Of a stretch of 64,000 bases of DNA, positions 1-7,521 are shown piece by piece. Under the pieces are notes generated by a model. It ran no database searches. It was not told where the DNA came from and saw only the letters and a program-made list of their open reading frames with translations. The translations under genes and the position numbers were made by a program. Every line of letters begins with the position of its first letter. Position 1 is the first letter of the stretch. The DNA lies in NCBI RefSeq assembly GCF_002019765.1, contig NZ_KV917380.1, positions 796,707 to 860,706 of the forward strand. Direction: 5' to 3'. Origin of the DNA: Shouchella oshimensis. GTDB taxonomy: Bacteria; Bacillota; Bacilli; Bacillales; Bacillaceae_D.

Positions 1-725
1 CGCTCGGTAGTGTAAACAGTAGGGAACGGCGTATAGAAAGAATCTTGTATTAGTTCTTCTAAGCTGCCATCTTCTAGAATGCCGTCAGTGTCAATTCTTT
101 TTAAGCGACTATAAAGTTCTTCTACTAATGTTTTATCGACAATGCCATTTACGTAAGCAATGGATATCGTGGTTCTGGAGCGCTCGCCTAAAGTCATGGA
201 TTCAATCCATAGATTCTCATCGGATAGTCGCCGTCGAATTAATGAGGTGTTGACTCTCATATTTTCCACGAATCCTTCTCTAGGACCTCTGACGACGGTT
301 TCAGTTGTTGGTTCTGCGACGGTGCGTTCTGAAAATTGCGGTATGGCAATAGCGATTGCAATTGATGAACCTTCTGTTAAGCAAATCGCATTCCCCTTTA
401 ACAGTTTTTCCAAGATAGTGGTATACGTTAACGCTTTTTCTGTATGACCAATTTCTTCTAAGCTAAGCTGGATATCCTCCATCGGGTTATCTACGGAAGG
501 CTCTGTATGTTTCGCTCCGGCCATCATTTTCTGTAAGGCACGATCATCGACTAAGCCATCTATGTATAGAAGGGAAGCTGATATTGTATGATCTCTACCA
601 AAAGAAAATGGACGCTGAACAAGATCATCACTCTTTCCTATAACCTGTTCGATGTATGCAATCTTTTCATCTAAAGCTTTAGCAGGCTGCAGATAGACCG
701 AGTTCGAATCTTTTGTTTTACTCAT
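1..725 (-). CDS. GerA-family spore germination protein, subunit A (partial, C-terminus beyond the window)
   Basis: About 241 codons are open from an ATG at 725, preceded at 8 nt by the ribosome site AAGGGGG, and run off the window edge. The residues include the block GPREGFVENMRVNTSLIRRR followed by ENLWIESMTLGERSRT, which is the typical soluble N-terminal domain of GerAA/GerBA-type germinant receptor A subunits. These proteins sit in the spore inner membrane and, with B and C subunits, respond to nutrients. The membrane half of the protein and any gerB/gerC partners would lie beyond position 1. The family is clear; the receptor type cannot be told from this part. Confidence 0.9.
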   Translation of the reverse strand, partial: MSKTKDSNSVYLQPAKALDEKIAYIEQVIGKSDDLVQRPFSFGRDHTISASLLYIDGLVDDRALQKMMAGAKHTEPSVDNPMEDIQLSLEEIGHTEKALTYTTILEKLLKGNAICLTEGSSIAIAIAIPQFSERTVAEPTTETVVRGPREGFVENMRVNTSLIRRRLSDENLWIESMTLGERSRTTISIAYVNGIVDKTLVEELYSRLKRIDTDGILEDGSLEELIQDSFYTPFPTVYTTE

Positions 726-789
726 ACGAATGCCCCCCTTTCTTTTCCTGAATATAGCTTATTATGTCGAACCGAAAAGAAAACATACA

Positions 790-816
790 TAAAAAAAGCG
801 ACCCTTTTAGGCCGCT
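790..816 (-). terminator. Rho-independent terminator of the aldolase gene
   Basis: On the minus strand AGCGGCC, loop TAAAAG, GGTCGCT (one G-U pair) is followed by seven T. It lies 14 nt after the aldolase stop codon. Confidence 0.85.
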
Positions 817-829
817 CCATCTTTGGATC

Positions 830-1666
830 TTATTTATTTTTATAAAGTGTCACAATTTTTTCCATATGATCGACCATTGCATGTTGAGCGTTTTCCATGA
901 CGACACTTAAGTGTGCTTTTGAATTTTCTTTTACTGTTTTAGCAATGCTTTCTACAGCCGTTAGAGAAATTTCCGTATTAACGTTGATTTTGCGAATCCC
1001 TTTTTCAATAGCTTGAAGTACTTCTTTTTCAGGCGTTCCGGACCCGCCGTGTAAAACAAGTGGCGTCTCAATTCGTTCTTTTAATGCGTCAAGTAAATCT
1101 AAGCGAATCTCTGGGTCACCGTCATACATACCATGAACCGTTCCAATAGAAGCTGCAAGAAAATCGACGTTTGTCTTTCGAACAAAATCGGCTGCTTCAT
1201 CAGGATCTGTTAAGCGACCGTCGCCTTCTTCTTCATCCGAAAACGCGCCTTTTTGCATAGAACCTATCTCTGCTTCAACATTAACCCCATGATCATGAGC
1301 AAAATCAACGACTTCTTTTGTTTGCTTAATGTTCTCTTCCAAAGATAAAGCTGATCCATCGAACATAACCGATGTGAATCCAGCATGAACGGCGCGACGA
1401 ATCGTTTCAAACTCATAACTATGATCCAGATGAAGAGCTACGTCAACGGAAGCTTGTTCGGCAATCACCTTTGTAAATGCAGCAAATGCTTCTAAACTCA
1501 TATAATCCTTGTATCGTTCACCGTACGCGATGATCACTGGTTGCTGTTGATTTTCTGCTGCCTGAACAGCAGCTTGGATGGTTTCAGCATTGTAACAATT
1601 AAATGCAGCAATAGCTGTATTTGTTTTTTCCGCATAAATAAGAACGTCTTTTGTTGTAGTAAACAT
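830..1666 (-). CDS. Class II fructose-bisphosphate-aldolase-family ketose-phosphate aldolase
   Basis: A 278-residue zinc-dependent aldolase of the FbaA/GatY/KbaY type, with the usual length. HLDHS (about residues 79-83, catalytic Asp and zinc His), EAEIGSM (about 132), GTVHG (His about 178), LHGGSG (about 206) and NVNTE (about 228) are all in order, so the metal and substrate sites look intact. The ATG at 1666 has AGGAGG 8 nt upstream; an in-frame TTG two codons earlier would sit almost on that site. The gene is divergent from an RpiR regulator, a GntP permease, a sugar-acid dehydrogenase and a DUF1537 kinase. I infer that it cleaves the phosphorylated oxo-acid made by that kinase rather than acting in glycolysis. 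Its true substrate is unknown. Confidence 0.85.
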   Translation of the reverse strand: MFTTTKDVLIYAEKTNTAIAAFNCYNAETIQAAVQAAENQQQPVIIAYGERYKDYMSLEAFAAFTKVIAEQASVDVALHLDHSYEFETIRRAVHAGFTSVMFDGSALSLEENIKQTKEVVDFAHDHGVNVEAEIGSMQKGAFSDEEEGDGRLTDPDEAADFVRKTNVDFLAASIGTVHGMYDGDPEIRLDLLDALKERIETPLVLHGGSGTPEKEVLQAIEKGIRKINVNTEISLTAVESIAKTVKENSKAHLSVVMENAQHAMVDHMEKIVTLYKNK

Positions 1667-1684
1667 TACCAATTCCTCCTGTTT

Positions 1685-1700
1685 TGTAGTTAAAACTACA
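1685..1700. promoter_or_regulatory. Operator palindrome 1, probable RpiR site for the aldolase
   Basis: TGTAGTTAAAACTACA is a perfect inverted repeat (half-site TGTAGT, 4-nt centre). It lies just downstream of the expected transcription start of the aldolase promoter and 18 nt before its start codon, where a bound repressor would block transcription. The same half-site recurs at 1790-1807. Confidence 0.7.
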
Positions 1701-1710
1701 TGTTAAGCAC

Positions 1711-1739
1711 ATAATAAGCCTCTAGTTTGTACAAATCAA
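1711..1739 (-). promoter_or_regulatory. Sigma-A promoter of the aldolase gene
   Basis: On the minus strand TTGATT (1739-1734), a 17-nt spacer and TATTAT (1716-1711) fit a sigma-A promoter. The predicted start near 1704 abuts operator 1. Confidence 0.6.
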
Positions 1740-1771
1740 GTCGAAATATGTAGAAAAAGAAAAATATCCTG

Positions 1772-1800
1772 TTGTGTAAGCGTTGTATATGTAGTAATAT
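1772..1800 (+). promoter_or_regulatory. Promoter of the rpiR-type regulator, with cre-like overlap
   Basis: TTGTGT (1772-1777), a 17-nt spacer and TAATAT (1795-1800) form a sigma-A-like promoter whose -10 lies inside operator 2. TGTAAGCGTTGTAT at 1775-1788 matches 12 of 14 positions of the Bacillus cre consensus, so CcpA repression is possible but unproven. Confidence 0.5.
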
Positions 1801-1807
1801 TACTACA
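1790..1807. promoter_or_regulatory. Operator palindrome 2, probable RpiR autoregulatory site
   Basis: TGTAGTAATATTACTACA is an 18-bp perfect palindrome with the same TGTAGT/ACTACA halves as the site at 1685-1700, but 6 nt apart instead of 4. It covers the putative -10 of the regulator gene and ends 19 nt before its start codon. Confidence 0.7.
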
Positions 1808-1826
1808 GAAATGAGGAGGGAAGAGA

Positions 1827-2672
1827 ATGCTTCGGTTTGAAGAACGCATTACGCTTAAAAAGAAATCGCTTACGGCAACTGAAGAAAAAATCATTCATCA
1901 GTTAAAAGTGCAGGACAAACCATTTCTTCTGTCTATGGGAGAATTAGCAATGCTAAGTGAAGTAAGTGAACCGAGTGTTGTTCGCCTGTATAAAAAGCTC
2001 GAATATCAATCCTATCAAGAGCTTAAAGTTGCTTTAGCGCAAGAAATGGCTGATATGAAACCGTCTTCTTTAGAAATTATTGATATTGCGAAGGAAGATA
2101 CGGCAGAAACCATTTTCGAAAAAATGGCTGATCAAGTTTTTCAAGCCATGGCTCTAACAAAAGAAAAGCTCTCAAATGAACGTGTAGAAGAAGCAGTTCA
2201 AGCCATTATTGAAGCAAACAGACTTTACTTCTTTGGTCAGGGATTATCTGCCACAATGGCTGAAGACGGTGCGCACAAATTTATGCGCTTAGGTGGGAAT
2301 GTTCTTTCAGTGAAAGATCCACATTATCAAGCGATCTATGCAAGTCACATGACGAACAAAGATGTCATTGTGGCGATTTCTCATTCTGGAGAAACGACGA
2401 ATATATATGAAGTGTTAACGATGGCAAAAAAACATGGGGCTTATCTTATTGTCATTACGGCAAATGAACATTCTAGTATTGCCAATGTTGCAGACAATGT
2501 TTTACTAACTCAGGCTCATGAAACAAAGCATCAATCGGATGCCATGATTTCAAGGCTCGTTCAACTCGTCTTAATGGATACGATCTATACAAGAGTTGCA
2601 GCTGAAGCGGGAGATGATGGGAAGAAAAAAATAAATCAATCACGTTTAGCCGTAACACGCATGAAAAAATAA
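1827..2672 (+). CDS. RpiR/MurR-family transcriptional regulator (HTH plus SIS domain)
   Basis: 281 residues. The N-terminal winged helix-turn-helix (about 1-77) contains SEVSEPSVVRLYKKL. The C-terminal SIS domain (about 120-250) contains YFFGQGLSATMAED and AISHSGETTNIYEV, the phosphosugar-binding pattern of this family. GAGGAGGG lies 7 nt before the ATG. It opens the rightward catabolic gene group and is divergent from the aldolase. Two palindromes in the shared intergenic region make it the probable local repressor, relieved by a sugar-phosphate or acid-phosphate intermediate. Regulator type is certain; the effector is inferred. Confidence 0.9.
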   Translation: MLRFEERITLKKKSLTATEEKIIHQLKVQDKPFLLSMGELAMLSEVSEPSVVRLYKKLEYQSYQELKVALAQEMADMKPSSLEIIDIAKEDTAETIFEKMADQVFQAMALTKEKLSNERVEEAVQAIIEANRLYFFGQGLSATMAEDGAHKFMRLGGNVLSVKDPHYQAIYASHMTNKDVIVAISHSGETTNIYEVLTMAKKHGAYLIVITANEHSSIANVADNVLLTQAHETKHQSDAMISRLVQLVLMDTIYTRVAAEAGDDGKKKINQSRLAVTRMKK

Positions 2673-2724
2673 CAATGTACAAACGTTAAACAAAAGTAAA
2701 AACACAATCTAATGAGGTGGGCTC

Positions 2725-4089
2725 ATGTTAACTGGCAATGGATTAATTATCGGATTTGTTGTCGCTCTTATCGTTCTTTTTATTCTTATTATGAAATTTA
2801 AATGGGATGCATTTATCTCATTGCTCGTTATCGCTGTTGGACTAGGTCTTGTTTCGACGATTCCTACACGAAATGTACCGACTGTTGTGGCAGAAGGATT
2901 TGGGGCTACGCTTACAGGAGTTGGGATTTTAATTGGTCTTGGAATTATTTTTGGACAGTTCCTTGCTGCTTCTGGTGCAATTGAAAAAATTGCCAGTTCT
3001 ATGTTGCGGGCATTCGGTATAAAAAATTCTCCATACGCGTTGGCTGCTACAGCTACAACAGTGGCAATTCCGGTATTTTTTGATGCAGCCTTTATTATTT
3101 TAAATAAACTCATACAAAGCTTATCGATTAAAACAAAAATCTCTTTGGCCACCTTTGTAGCTATTCTTGCTATTGGCTTGATTGTGTCCCATAGCTTAAT
3201 TATACCAACTCCTGGTCCTTTAGTTGTTGCAGACCAAATGGGCACAGACATTGGCATATTCTTTCTCTATGGGCTCCTTGTAGCTATTCCTGCAACGTTA
3301 GTAGGCGGTGTTCTTTATGGGAGATTTATCGGAAAACGAATTCCGAATGGCAATCGTTTAGATGATGCAGTTGAAGATATCGAAAACGTTGATAACACAG
3401 TATCACGTGAAATCCCAACTTGGCTTTCATATGCCATGCTTGCATTACCAATTGTACTTATATTATCGAACACATTAATTAATAACGTCATCTATCGAAA
3501 TGATCAAGAGCAAATCATTCCGACAATCTTTGCCACAATTGGTGACAAAAACATGGCACTCTTAATTAGTGTTGTTGTCGCAATGTTTGTTTTGCCTAAA
3601 TACATTAAAGAATCAACTCCGACAGTCTTTCGTCAAGCATTTGAAGCTTCTGGTATGGTCGTTTTAATTACAGGTGCTGGTGGAGCTTTTGGACGAGTTG
3701 TACAAGAAACAGGTTTAGGTGATTTATTAATAAGTGTTATGCAGGGAATGAACATGCCTGCGCTTTTATTAGGTTTTGTTTTTGCGCAAATCTTAAGAGC
3801 TTCTCTTGGTAGTGCAACAGTCGCTCTTGTTACAACAGCAAGCATCTTAGGGCCAATGGCGTTGGATCTAGGTGTGTCGCCAGTTTTACTGGGACTAGCC
3901 ATTTGTGCAGGAGGTATCGGTCTTTCATTACCGAATGACTCGGGCTTTTGGGTTGTTTCTAAATTTGGTCGATTGTCCGTTGCAGAAACGCTACGAGTTT
4001 GGAGTTTAGGCGGATTCATCGCTGGAGTAACAGCGCTTGCCTTTATTTTCTTCTTAAGTGCAATCGCAGGATTTTTGCCAGGACTTTAA
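2725..4089 (+). CDS. GntP-family sugar-acid permease
   Basis: 454 residues, mostly hydrophobic, with about twelve membrane segments. PTPGPLVVADQMG (about residue 155) and FAQILRASLGSATVALVTTA (about 352) are hallmarks of the GntP/DsdX/YgbN family of proton-coupled permeases for gluconate and related hydroxy acids. GAGGTG precedes the ATG. In the E. coli ygbJKLMN cluster a GntP-type permease is grouped with an LtnD-type dehydrogenase and an OtnK-type kinase, as here, so it probably imports the acid that the module degrades. The exact substrate cannot be read from sequence. Confidence 0.88.
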   Translation: MLTGNGLIIGFVVALIVLFILIMKFKWDAFISLLVIAVGLGLVSTIPTRNVPTVVAEGFGATLTGVGILIGLGIIFGQFLAASGAIEKIASSMLRAFGIKNSPYALAATATTVAIPVFFDAAFIILNKLIQSLSIKTKISLATFVAILAIGLIVSHSLIIPTPGPLVVADQMGTDIGIFFLYGLLVAIPATLVGGVLYGRFIGKRIPNGNRLDDAVEDIENVDNTVSREIPTWLSYAMLALPIVLILSNTLINNVIYRNDQEQIIPTIFATIGDKNMALLISVVVAMFVLPKYIKESTPTVFRQAFEASGMVVLITGAGGAFGRVVQETGLGDLLISVMQGMNMPALLLGFVFAQILRASLGSATVALVTTASILGPMALDLGVSPVLLGLAICAGGIGLSLPNDSGFWVVSKFGRLSVAETLRVWSLGGFIAGVTALAFIFFLSAIAGFLPGL

Positions 4090-4097
4090 ATGACAAT

Positions 4098-4128
4098 GGA
4101 AAAACCGACTACTTAGTTGGTTTTTTCC
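4098..4128 (+). terminator. Intra-operon terminator or attenuator hairpin
   Basis: GGAAAAACCGACT, loop ACTT, AGTTGGTTTTTTCC forms a near-perfect hairpin ending in a T run between the permease and dehydrogenase genes. As the downstream genes have no obvious promoter, it may allow partial read-through. Confidence 0.6.
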
Positions 4129-4183
4129 AGGTTTTCTTACAGAAATGAACCATTAACAACAGAGATAAAGGTGGAGAAGAAAT

Positions 4184-5089
4184 ATGAACAAACGTGTAGG
4201 ATTTATTGGATTAGGTATTATGGGTATGCCAATGACGCGGAATTTACTAAAAGCTGGTTTTAGCGTTACGGCTTTTGACTTGAATCAAGAAGCAGTAAAG
4301 GCTATCGCTGCTGAAGGTGCTGTTGCAGCTTCGTCAGGGAAAGAAGTTGCTCAAAACAGCGATGTGATTATTACGATGTTACCAAAAGGTGAACATGTTC
4401 GGGCAGCTGTTTTTGGCGTAAATGGGGTAATGGAAGGCGCAGAACAGGGGTTAATTATTGTCGATATGAGCTCTGTATCGCCTGTTGATTCAAAGCAAAT
4501 GGCAGCACATGCAGCAGAAAAAGGTGTACATTTCTTGGACGCCCCTGTAAGTGGTGGAGAACCTAAAGCCATAGATGGGACGCTTGCTATTATGGTTGGT
4601 GGCGAAGAAGACGTTTTTGCCCAAGCAAAACCTGTACTAGAAGCAATGGGAACTGACATTGTTCTAGTTGGAGATGCTGGTTGTGGAACAACAGCCAAAC
4701 TAGCAAACCAGATTATTGTGAACTTGAACATTGCAGCTGTTTCGGAGGCGCTTGTGTTGGCATCTAAGGCAGGTATTGATATTGAAAAGATGTACCAAGC
4801 CATTCGAGGCGGGCTAGCTGGCAGCACCGTCATGGACGCAAAAATACCGATGATTTTAGATCGCAATTTTGTTGCTGGTGGTCGGATTGATATAAATATG
4901 AAGGATTTAACGAATGTTATGAATACAGCCCATGAGATGCACGTTCCATTACCACTTTCTAGCCAACTGCTTGAAATTTTCCATTCGTTAAGTGCTGATG
5001 GTAAACAAGCAATCGATCACGGTGGCATTGTTCAGCATTATGAGAAGCTAGCCAATGTCATCGTTCAGCGTAAGGAGGATAAAGAATGA
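4184..5089 (+). CDS. garR: GarR/LtnD-type beta-hydroxyacid dehydrogenase
   Basis: 301 residues of the 3-hydroxyisobutyrate dehydrogenase superfamily. The N-terminal Rossmann motif is GFIGLGIMGMPM. The substrate loop DAPVSGGEPKA lies at about 119-129, and catalytic Lys172 sits in AKLANQ with Asn176. The run AIRGGLAGSTVMDAK strongly resembles tartronate semialdehyde reductase GarR, but LtnD L-threonate dehydrogenases share these features. Its stop overlaps the start of a DUF1537 kinase by 4 nt (ATGA), which favours oxidation of a sugar acid before phosphorylation, the LtnD role. The symbol reflects sequence likeness; the physiological substrate is open. Confidence 0.8.
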   Translation: MNKRVGFIGLGIMGMPMTRNLLKAGFSVTAFDLNQEAVKAIAAEGAVAASSGKEVAQNSDVIITMLPKGEHVRAAVFGVNGVMEGAEQGLIIVDMSSVSPVDSKQMAAHAAEKGVHFLDAPVSGGEPKAIDGTLAIMVGGEEDVFAQAKPVLEAMGTDIVLVGDAGCGTTAKLANQIIVNLNIAAVSEALVLASKAGIDIEKMYQAIRGGLAGSTVMDAKIPMILDRNFVAGGRIDINMKDLTNVMNTAHEMHVPLPLSSQLLEIFHSLSADGKQAIDHGGIVQHYEKLANVIVQRKEDKE

Positions 5090-6519
5090 AACAGTTAAAT
5101 GCGGAAGAGACGTTTGCAAGCATTAAGGCTGTCAATCGCAATGAAATACAGGCACTGTTAAAAGCGGAACAACAAGCTTCTCCCTACAAAATCGTCGTTT
5201 TAGATGATGATCCAACAGGCATTCAAACTGTTCACGGTGTTTCTGTATTTACAGATTGGACGAAAGCATCGATTCAAGCTGGTTTTAAAGAAGAGCAATC
5301 GATGTTCTTTATATTAACGAATTCACGAGGTTTCACTGAAGAGGAGACCGTTAAATGCCATGAAGAAATTGCAGAACGTGTACAAGAAGTAGCGGATGAA
5401 GAGAATCTTCCATACTTGCTCATTAGCCGAGGTGACTCAACATTACGTGGTCATTATCCATTAGAAACGGAAACCATTAAAACAAAAATTGAATCAATGG
5501 GACAAAAACGTTTTGATGGTGAAATTATCATTCCTTTCTTTAAAGAAGGTGGACGCTTTACCATTCATAATATCCATTACGTTCAGAATGGCGAAGTGCT
5601 TGTGCCTGCTGGAGAAACCGAATTTGCAAATGACCGTACATTTGGCTTTGCTGCTTCCCATCTAGGTGAGTACATTGAAGAAAAAACAAATGGTCGTTAC
5701 CAAAAAGGGGAGACAATCTACATTTCTCTTGAAGATTTACGAGCTGTTGCCATTGAAAAAATTACAGCACAATTAACAGCAGCGACTGATTTTCAAAAAA
5801 TTGTTGTGAATGCAGTTGGCTATGAAGATGTTGAAGTGTTTGCAACAGCTTTATTAAAAGCGTTGAAGCAAGGAAAGCATTATATAGCTCGTAGTGCTGC
5901 TGCTTTAACAAAAGTTATTGGTGGAATTGCTGATAAACCGTTACTTAAACGTGAAGATATGGTAACAAAAGGAAGTCGGCATGGTGGATTAATTGCCGTA
6001 GGCTCCCATGTGAAAAAAACAACGGAGCAACTTAAGCATCTTCTTGAAAGTGGCTTAGTAAAAGGAATTGAGTTTGATGTTCATCTTGTGCAAGATGACG
6101 AGAAATTTGCACAGGAAACGAAGCGCGTACGGCTTGCATGTGAAGAGGCCATTAAAAATGGTGAATCAGTTGTTTATTATACACGTAGAGAACGACTAGA
6201 TTTAGGCGACAATATGCAAGAAGAGGAATTGAAACAATCGGTTAAAATTTCTAATGCCGTTACAAGCATTGTAAAAGAGCTAGAAGTTGAACCGAGTTAT
6301 ATTGTCGCAAAAGGCGGCATTACCTCAAGTAGTATTGGTACAATTGGTTTAAGTGTGGAGCGAGCTGTCGTAGCCGGTCAAATCAAACCAGGGATTCCTG
6401 TTTGGAAAACAGGACAAGAAAGTAAGTTCCCAGGAAAAGCATATGTAATCTTCCCAGGAAATGTAGGGCAACCTGAGACATTAAAAGAAGCTGTTGCCAT
6501 TCTTGAAGGAAAAGAGTAA
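5086..6519 (+). CDS. Four-carbon acid-sugar kinase family protein (DUF1537, OtnK/DtnK type)
   Basis: 477 residues, full length. The N-terminal domain has the family signature LDDDPTGIQTVHG (about 39-51) and SRGDSTLRGHYPLE (about 113), which form the acid-sugar site. The C-terminal nucleotide-binding domain has AKGGITSSSIG, KTGQESKFPG and FPGNVG. Members phosphorylate 3-oxo-tetronate, D-threonate, D-erythronate and related acids with ATP. It overlaps the dehydrogenase gene by 4 nt, so the two are translationally coupled. The usual partner genes for the 3-oxo-tetronate route (OtnC decarboxylase, OtnI isomerase) are absent; the class II aldolase at 830-1666 takes their place in the cluster. Confidence 0.9.
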   Translation: MKQLNAEETFASIKAVNRNEIQALLKAEQQASPYKIVVLDDDPTGIQTVHGVSVFTDWTKASIQAGFKEEQSMFFILTNSRGFTEEETVKCHEEIAERVQEVADEENLPYLLISRGDSTLRGHYPLETETIKTKIESMGQKRFDGEIIIPFFKEGGRFTIHNIHYVQNGEVLVPAGETEFANDRTFGFAASHLGEYIEEKTNGRYQKGETIYISLEDLRAVAIEKITAQLTAATDFQKIVVNAVGYEDVEVFATALLKALKQGKHYIARSAAALTKVIGGIADKPLLKREDMVTKGSRHGGLIAVGSHVKKTTEQLKHLLESGLVKGIEFDVHLVQDDEKFAQETKRVRLACEEAIKNGESVVYYTRRERLDLGDNMQEEELKQSVKISNAVTSIVKELEVEPSYIVAKGGITSSSIGTIGLSVERAVVAGQIKPGIPVWKTGQESKFPGKAYVIFPGNVGQPETLKEAVAILEGKE

Positions 6520-6525
6520 ACAAGA

Positions 6526-6555
6526 GAAGGCGTGGTACATCCATGCCTTCTTTTT
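6526..6555 (+). terminator. Terminator of the acid-sugar operon
   Basis: GAAGGCGTGG, loop TACAT, CCATGCCTTC followed by TTTTT, starting 6 nt after the kinase stop codon. Confidence 0.9.
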
Positions 6556-6557
6556 GT

Positions 6558-7472
6558 TTATGTAAGGCTTGCTTCGTAAAGGCTTACATTTGTATAAACA
6601 GTTGAAAGTGTTGGGACTTCAATTCCGTGTATTGCAGCCCGTTCCATCAAATACCCTTGAAGATGGTGGGCTTCTGTTGTTGACCCCTGTTCCATATCAC
6701 GGAGCATGGACGACTTCATATTATCGTTAACCGATTCAAAGGTTCGCATATGATCCGCAATAATCGTTGGGGACAAAGGCGCCTCTTCCGCCTTCATGAT
6801 CGTAACGCATTCTGTTAACAATCTTCTTATAAAGGTTCTACCCTCTTCACTACTGATAATGGGGCCAATACTTGATCGAAAAAGGGTTGTGATGCCTGAA
6901 GCCACCGTGATAAACAAGTACTTATGCCAAATTTCTTGTTCGATCGTAGTGGAAAAAAGAAAATCTGCTTTTGTTCCTGATAAGTGTGCTTGTAACTGCT
7001 CAATCCGATCTCTTTGGCGATTCGAGCGACTTCCATAAACGAGACGGTGAGCTTGACTAGTTTGTCGAATTGCTCCGGTTGAGTCGATGGCGCTTTCGAT
7101 GAAACAAAGACCGCCTATCACATTCTCGCCAAATGCTTTATCGAGGGTTTCATAATGCGCAACACCGTTTAGCAATGGCAAAATCAAAGTTTGGTCGTCT
7201 ATAAAAGGACGAACATCTTGAATAGCTTGTTCAAGGTGGTATGCTTTCGTCGTAAAAATCACAAGGTCAAAGGGGGGTGCCTTATCGTTTGACGTTATAA
7301 GTGATGGCGTTAACTGAATGTCTCCGTGAATACTGTTGACACGTAAACCTTGCTCAATAAGCTTTTTCTTTTTCTTTTCTCTTACTAAAAAGGTAACATC
7401 TTCTCCTTTTTCTGCAAGTCTTGCGCCAAAGTATCCACCCACGCCTCCAGCACCAACTGTTAATATTCGCAT
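6558..7472 (-). CDS. 2-dehydropantoate 2-reductase family protein (PanE/ApbA-like)
   Basis: 304 residues from the ATG at 7472, which has AAAGGAG 7 nt upstream; earlier in-frame ATG and TTG codons lie on or before that site. The N-terminus MRILTVGAGGVGGYFGARLA is the NADPH-binding motif of ketopantoate reductases, followed by FTTKAYHLEQA and a C-terminal helical domain. The family reduces 2-dehydropantoate for pantothenate synthesis, but many paralogues are uncharacterised and no panB/panC is nearby. It is the last gene of a four-gene minus-strand group (sigma factor, repeat protein, MFS transporter, this gene), so its role may be linked to that group. Confidence 0.8.
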   Translation of the reverse strand: MRILTVGAGGVGGYFGARLAEKGEDVTFLVREKKKKKLIEQGLRVNSIHGDIQLTPSLITSNDKAPPFDLVIFTTKAYHLEQAIQDVRPFIDDQTLILPLLNGVAHYETLDKAFGENVIGGLCFIESAIDSTGAIRQTSQAHRLVYGSRSNRQRDRIEQLQAHLSGTKADFLFSTTIEQEIWHKYLFITVASGITTLFRSSIGPIISSEEGRTFIRRLLTECVTIMKAEEAPLSPTIIADHMRTFESVNDNMKSSMLRDMEQGSTTEAHHLQGYLMERAAIHGIEVPTLSTVYTNVSLYEASLT

Positions 7473-7521
7473 ATGCATTCTCCTTTCCTTTGTAGTATAA
7501 AACAAAAGGTACGTTTTTTCC

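Noticed and set aside
2709-3257. 182-codon minus-strand ORF opposite the GntP gene
   Set aside because: Shadow frame of a clear membrane-protein gene; no ribosome site and no recognisable domain.
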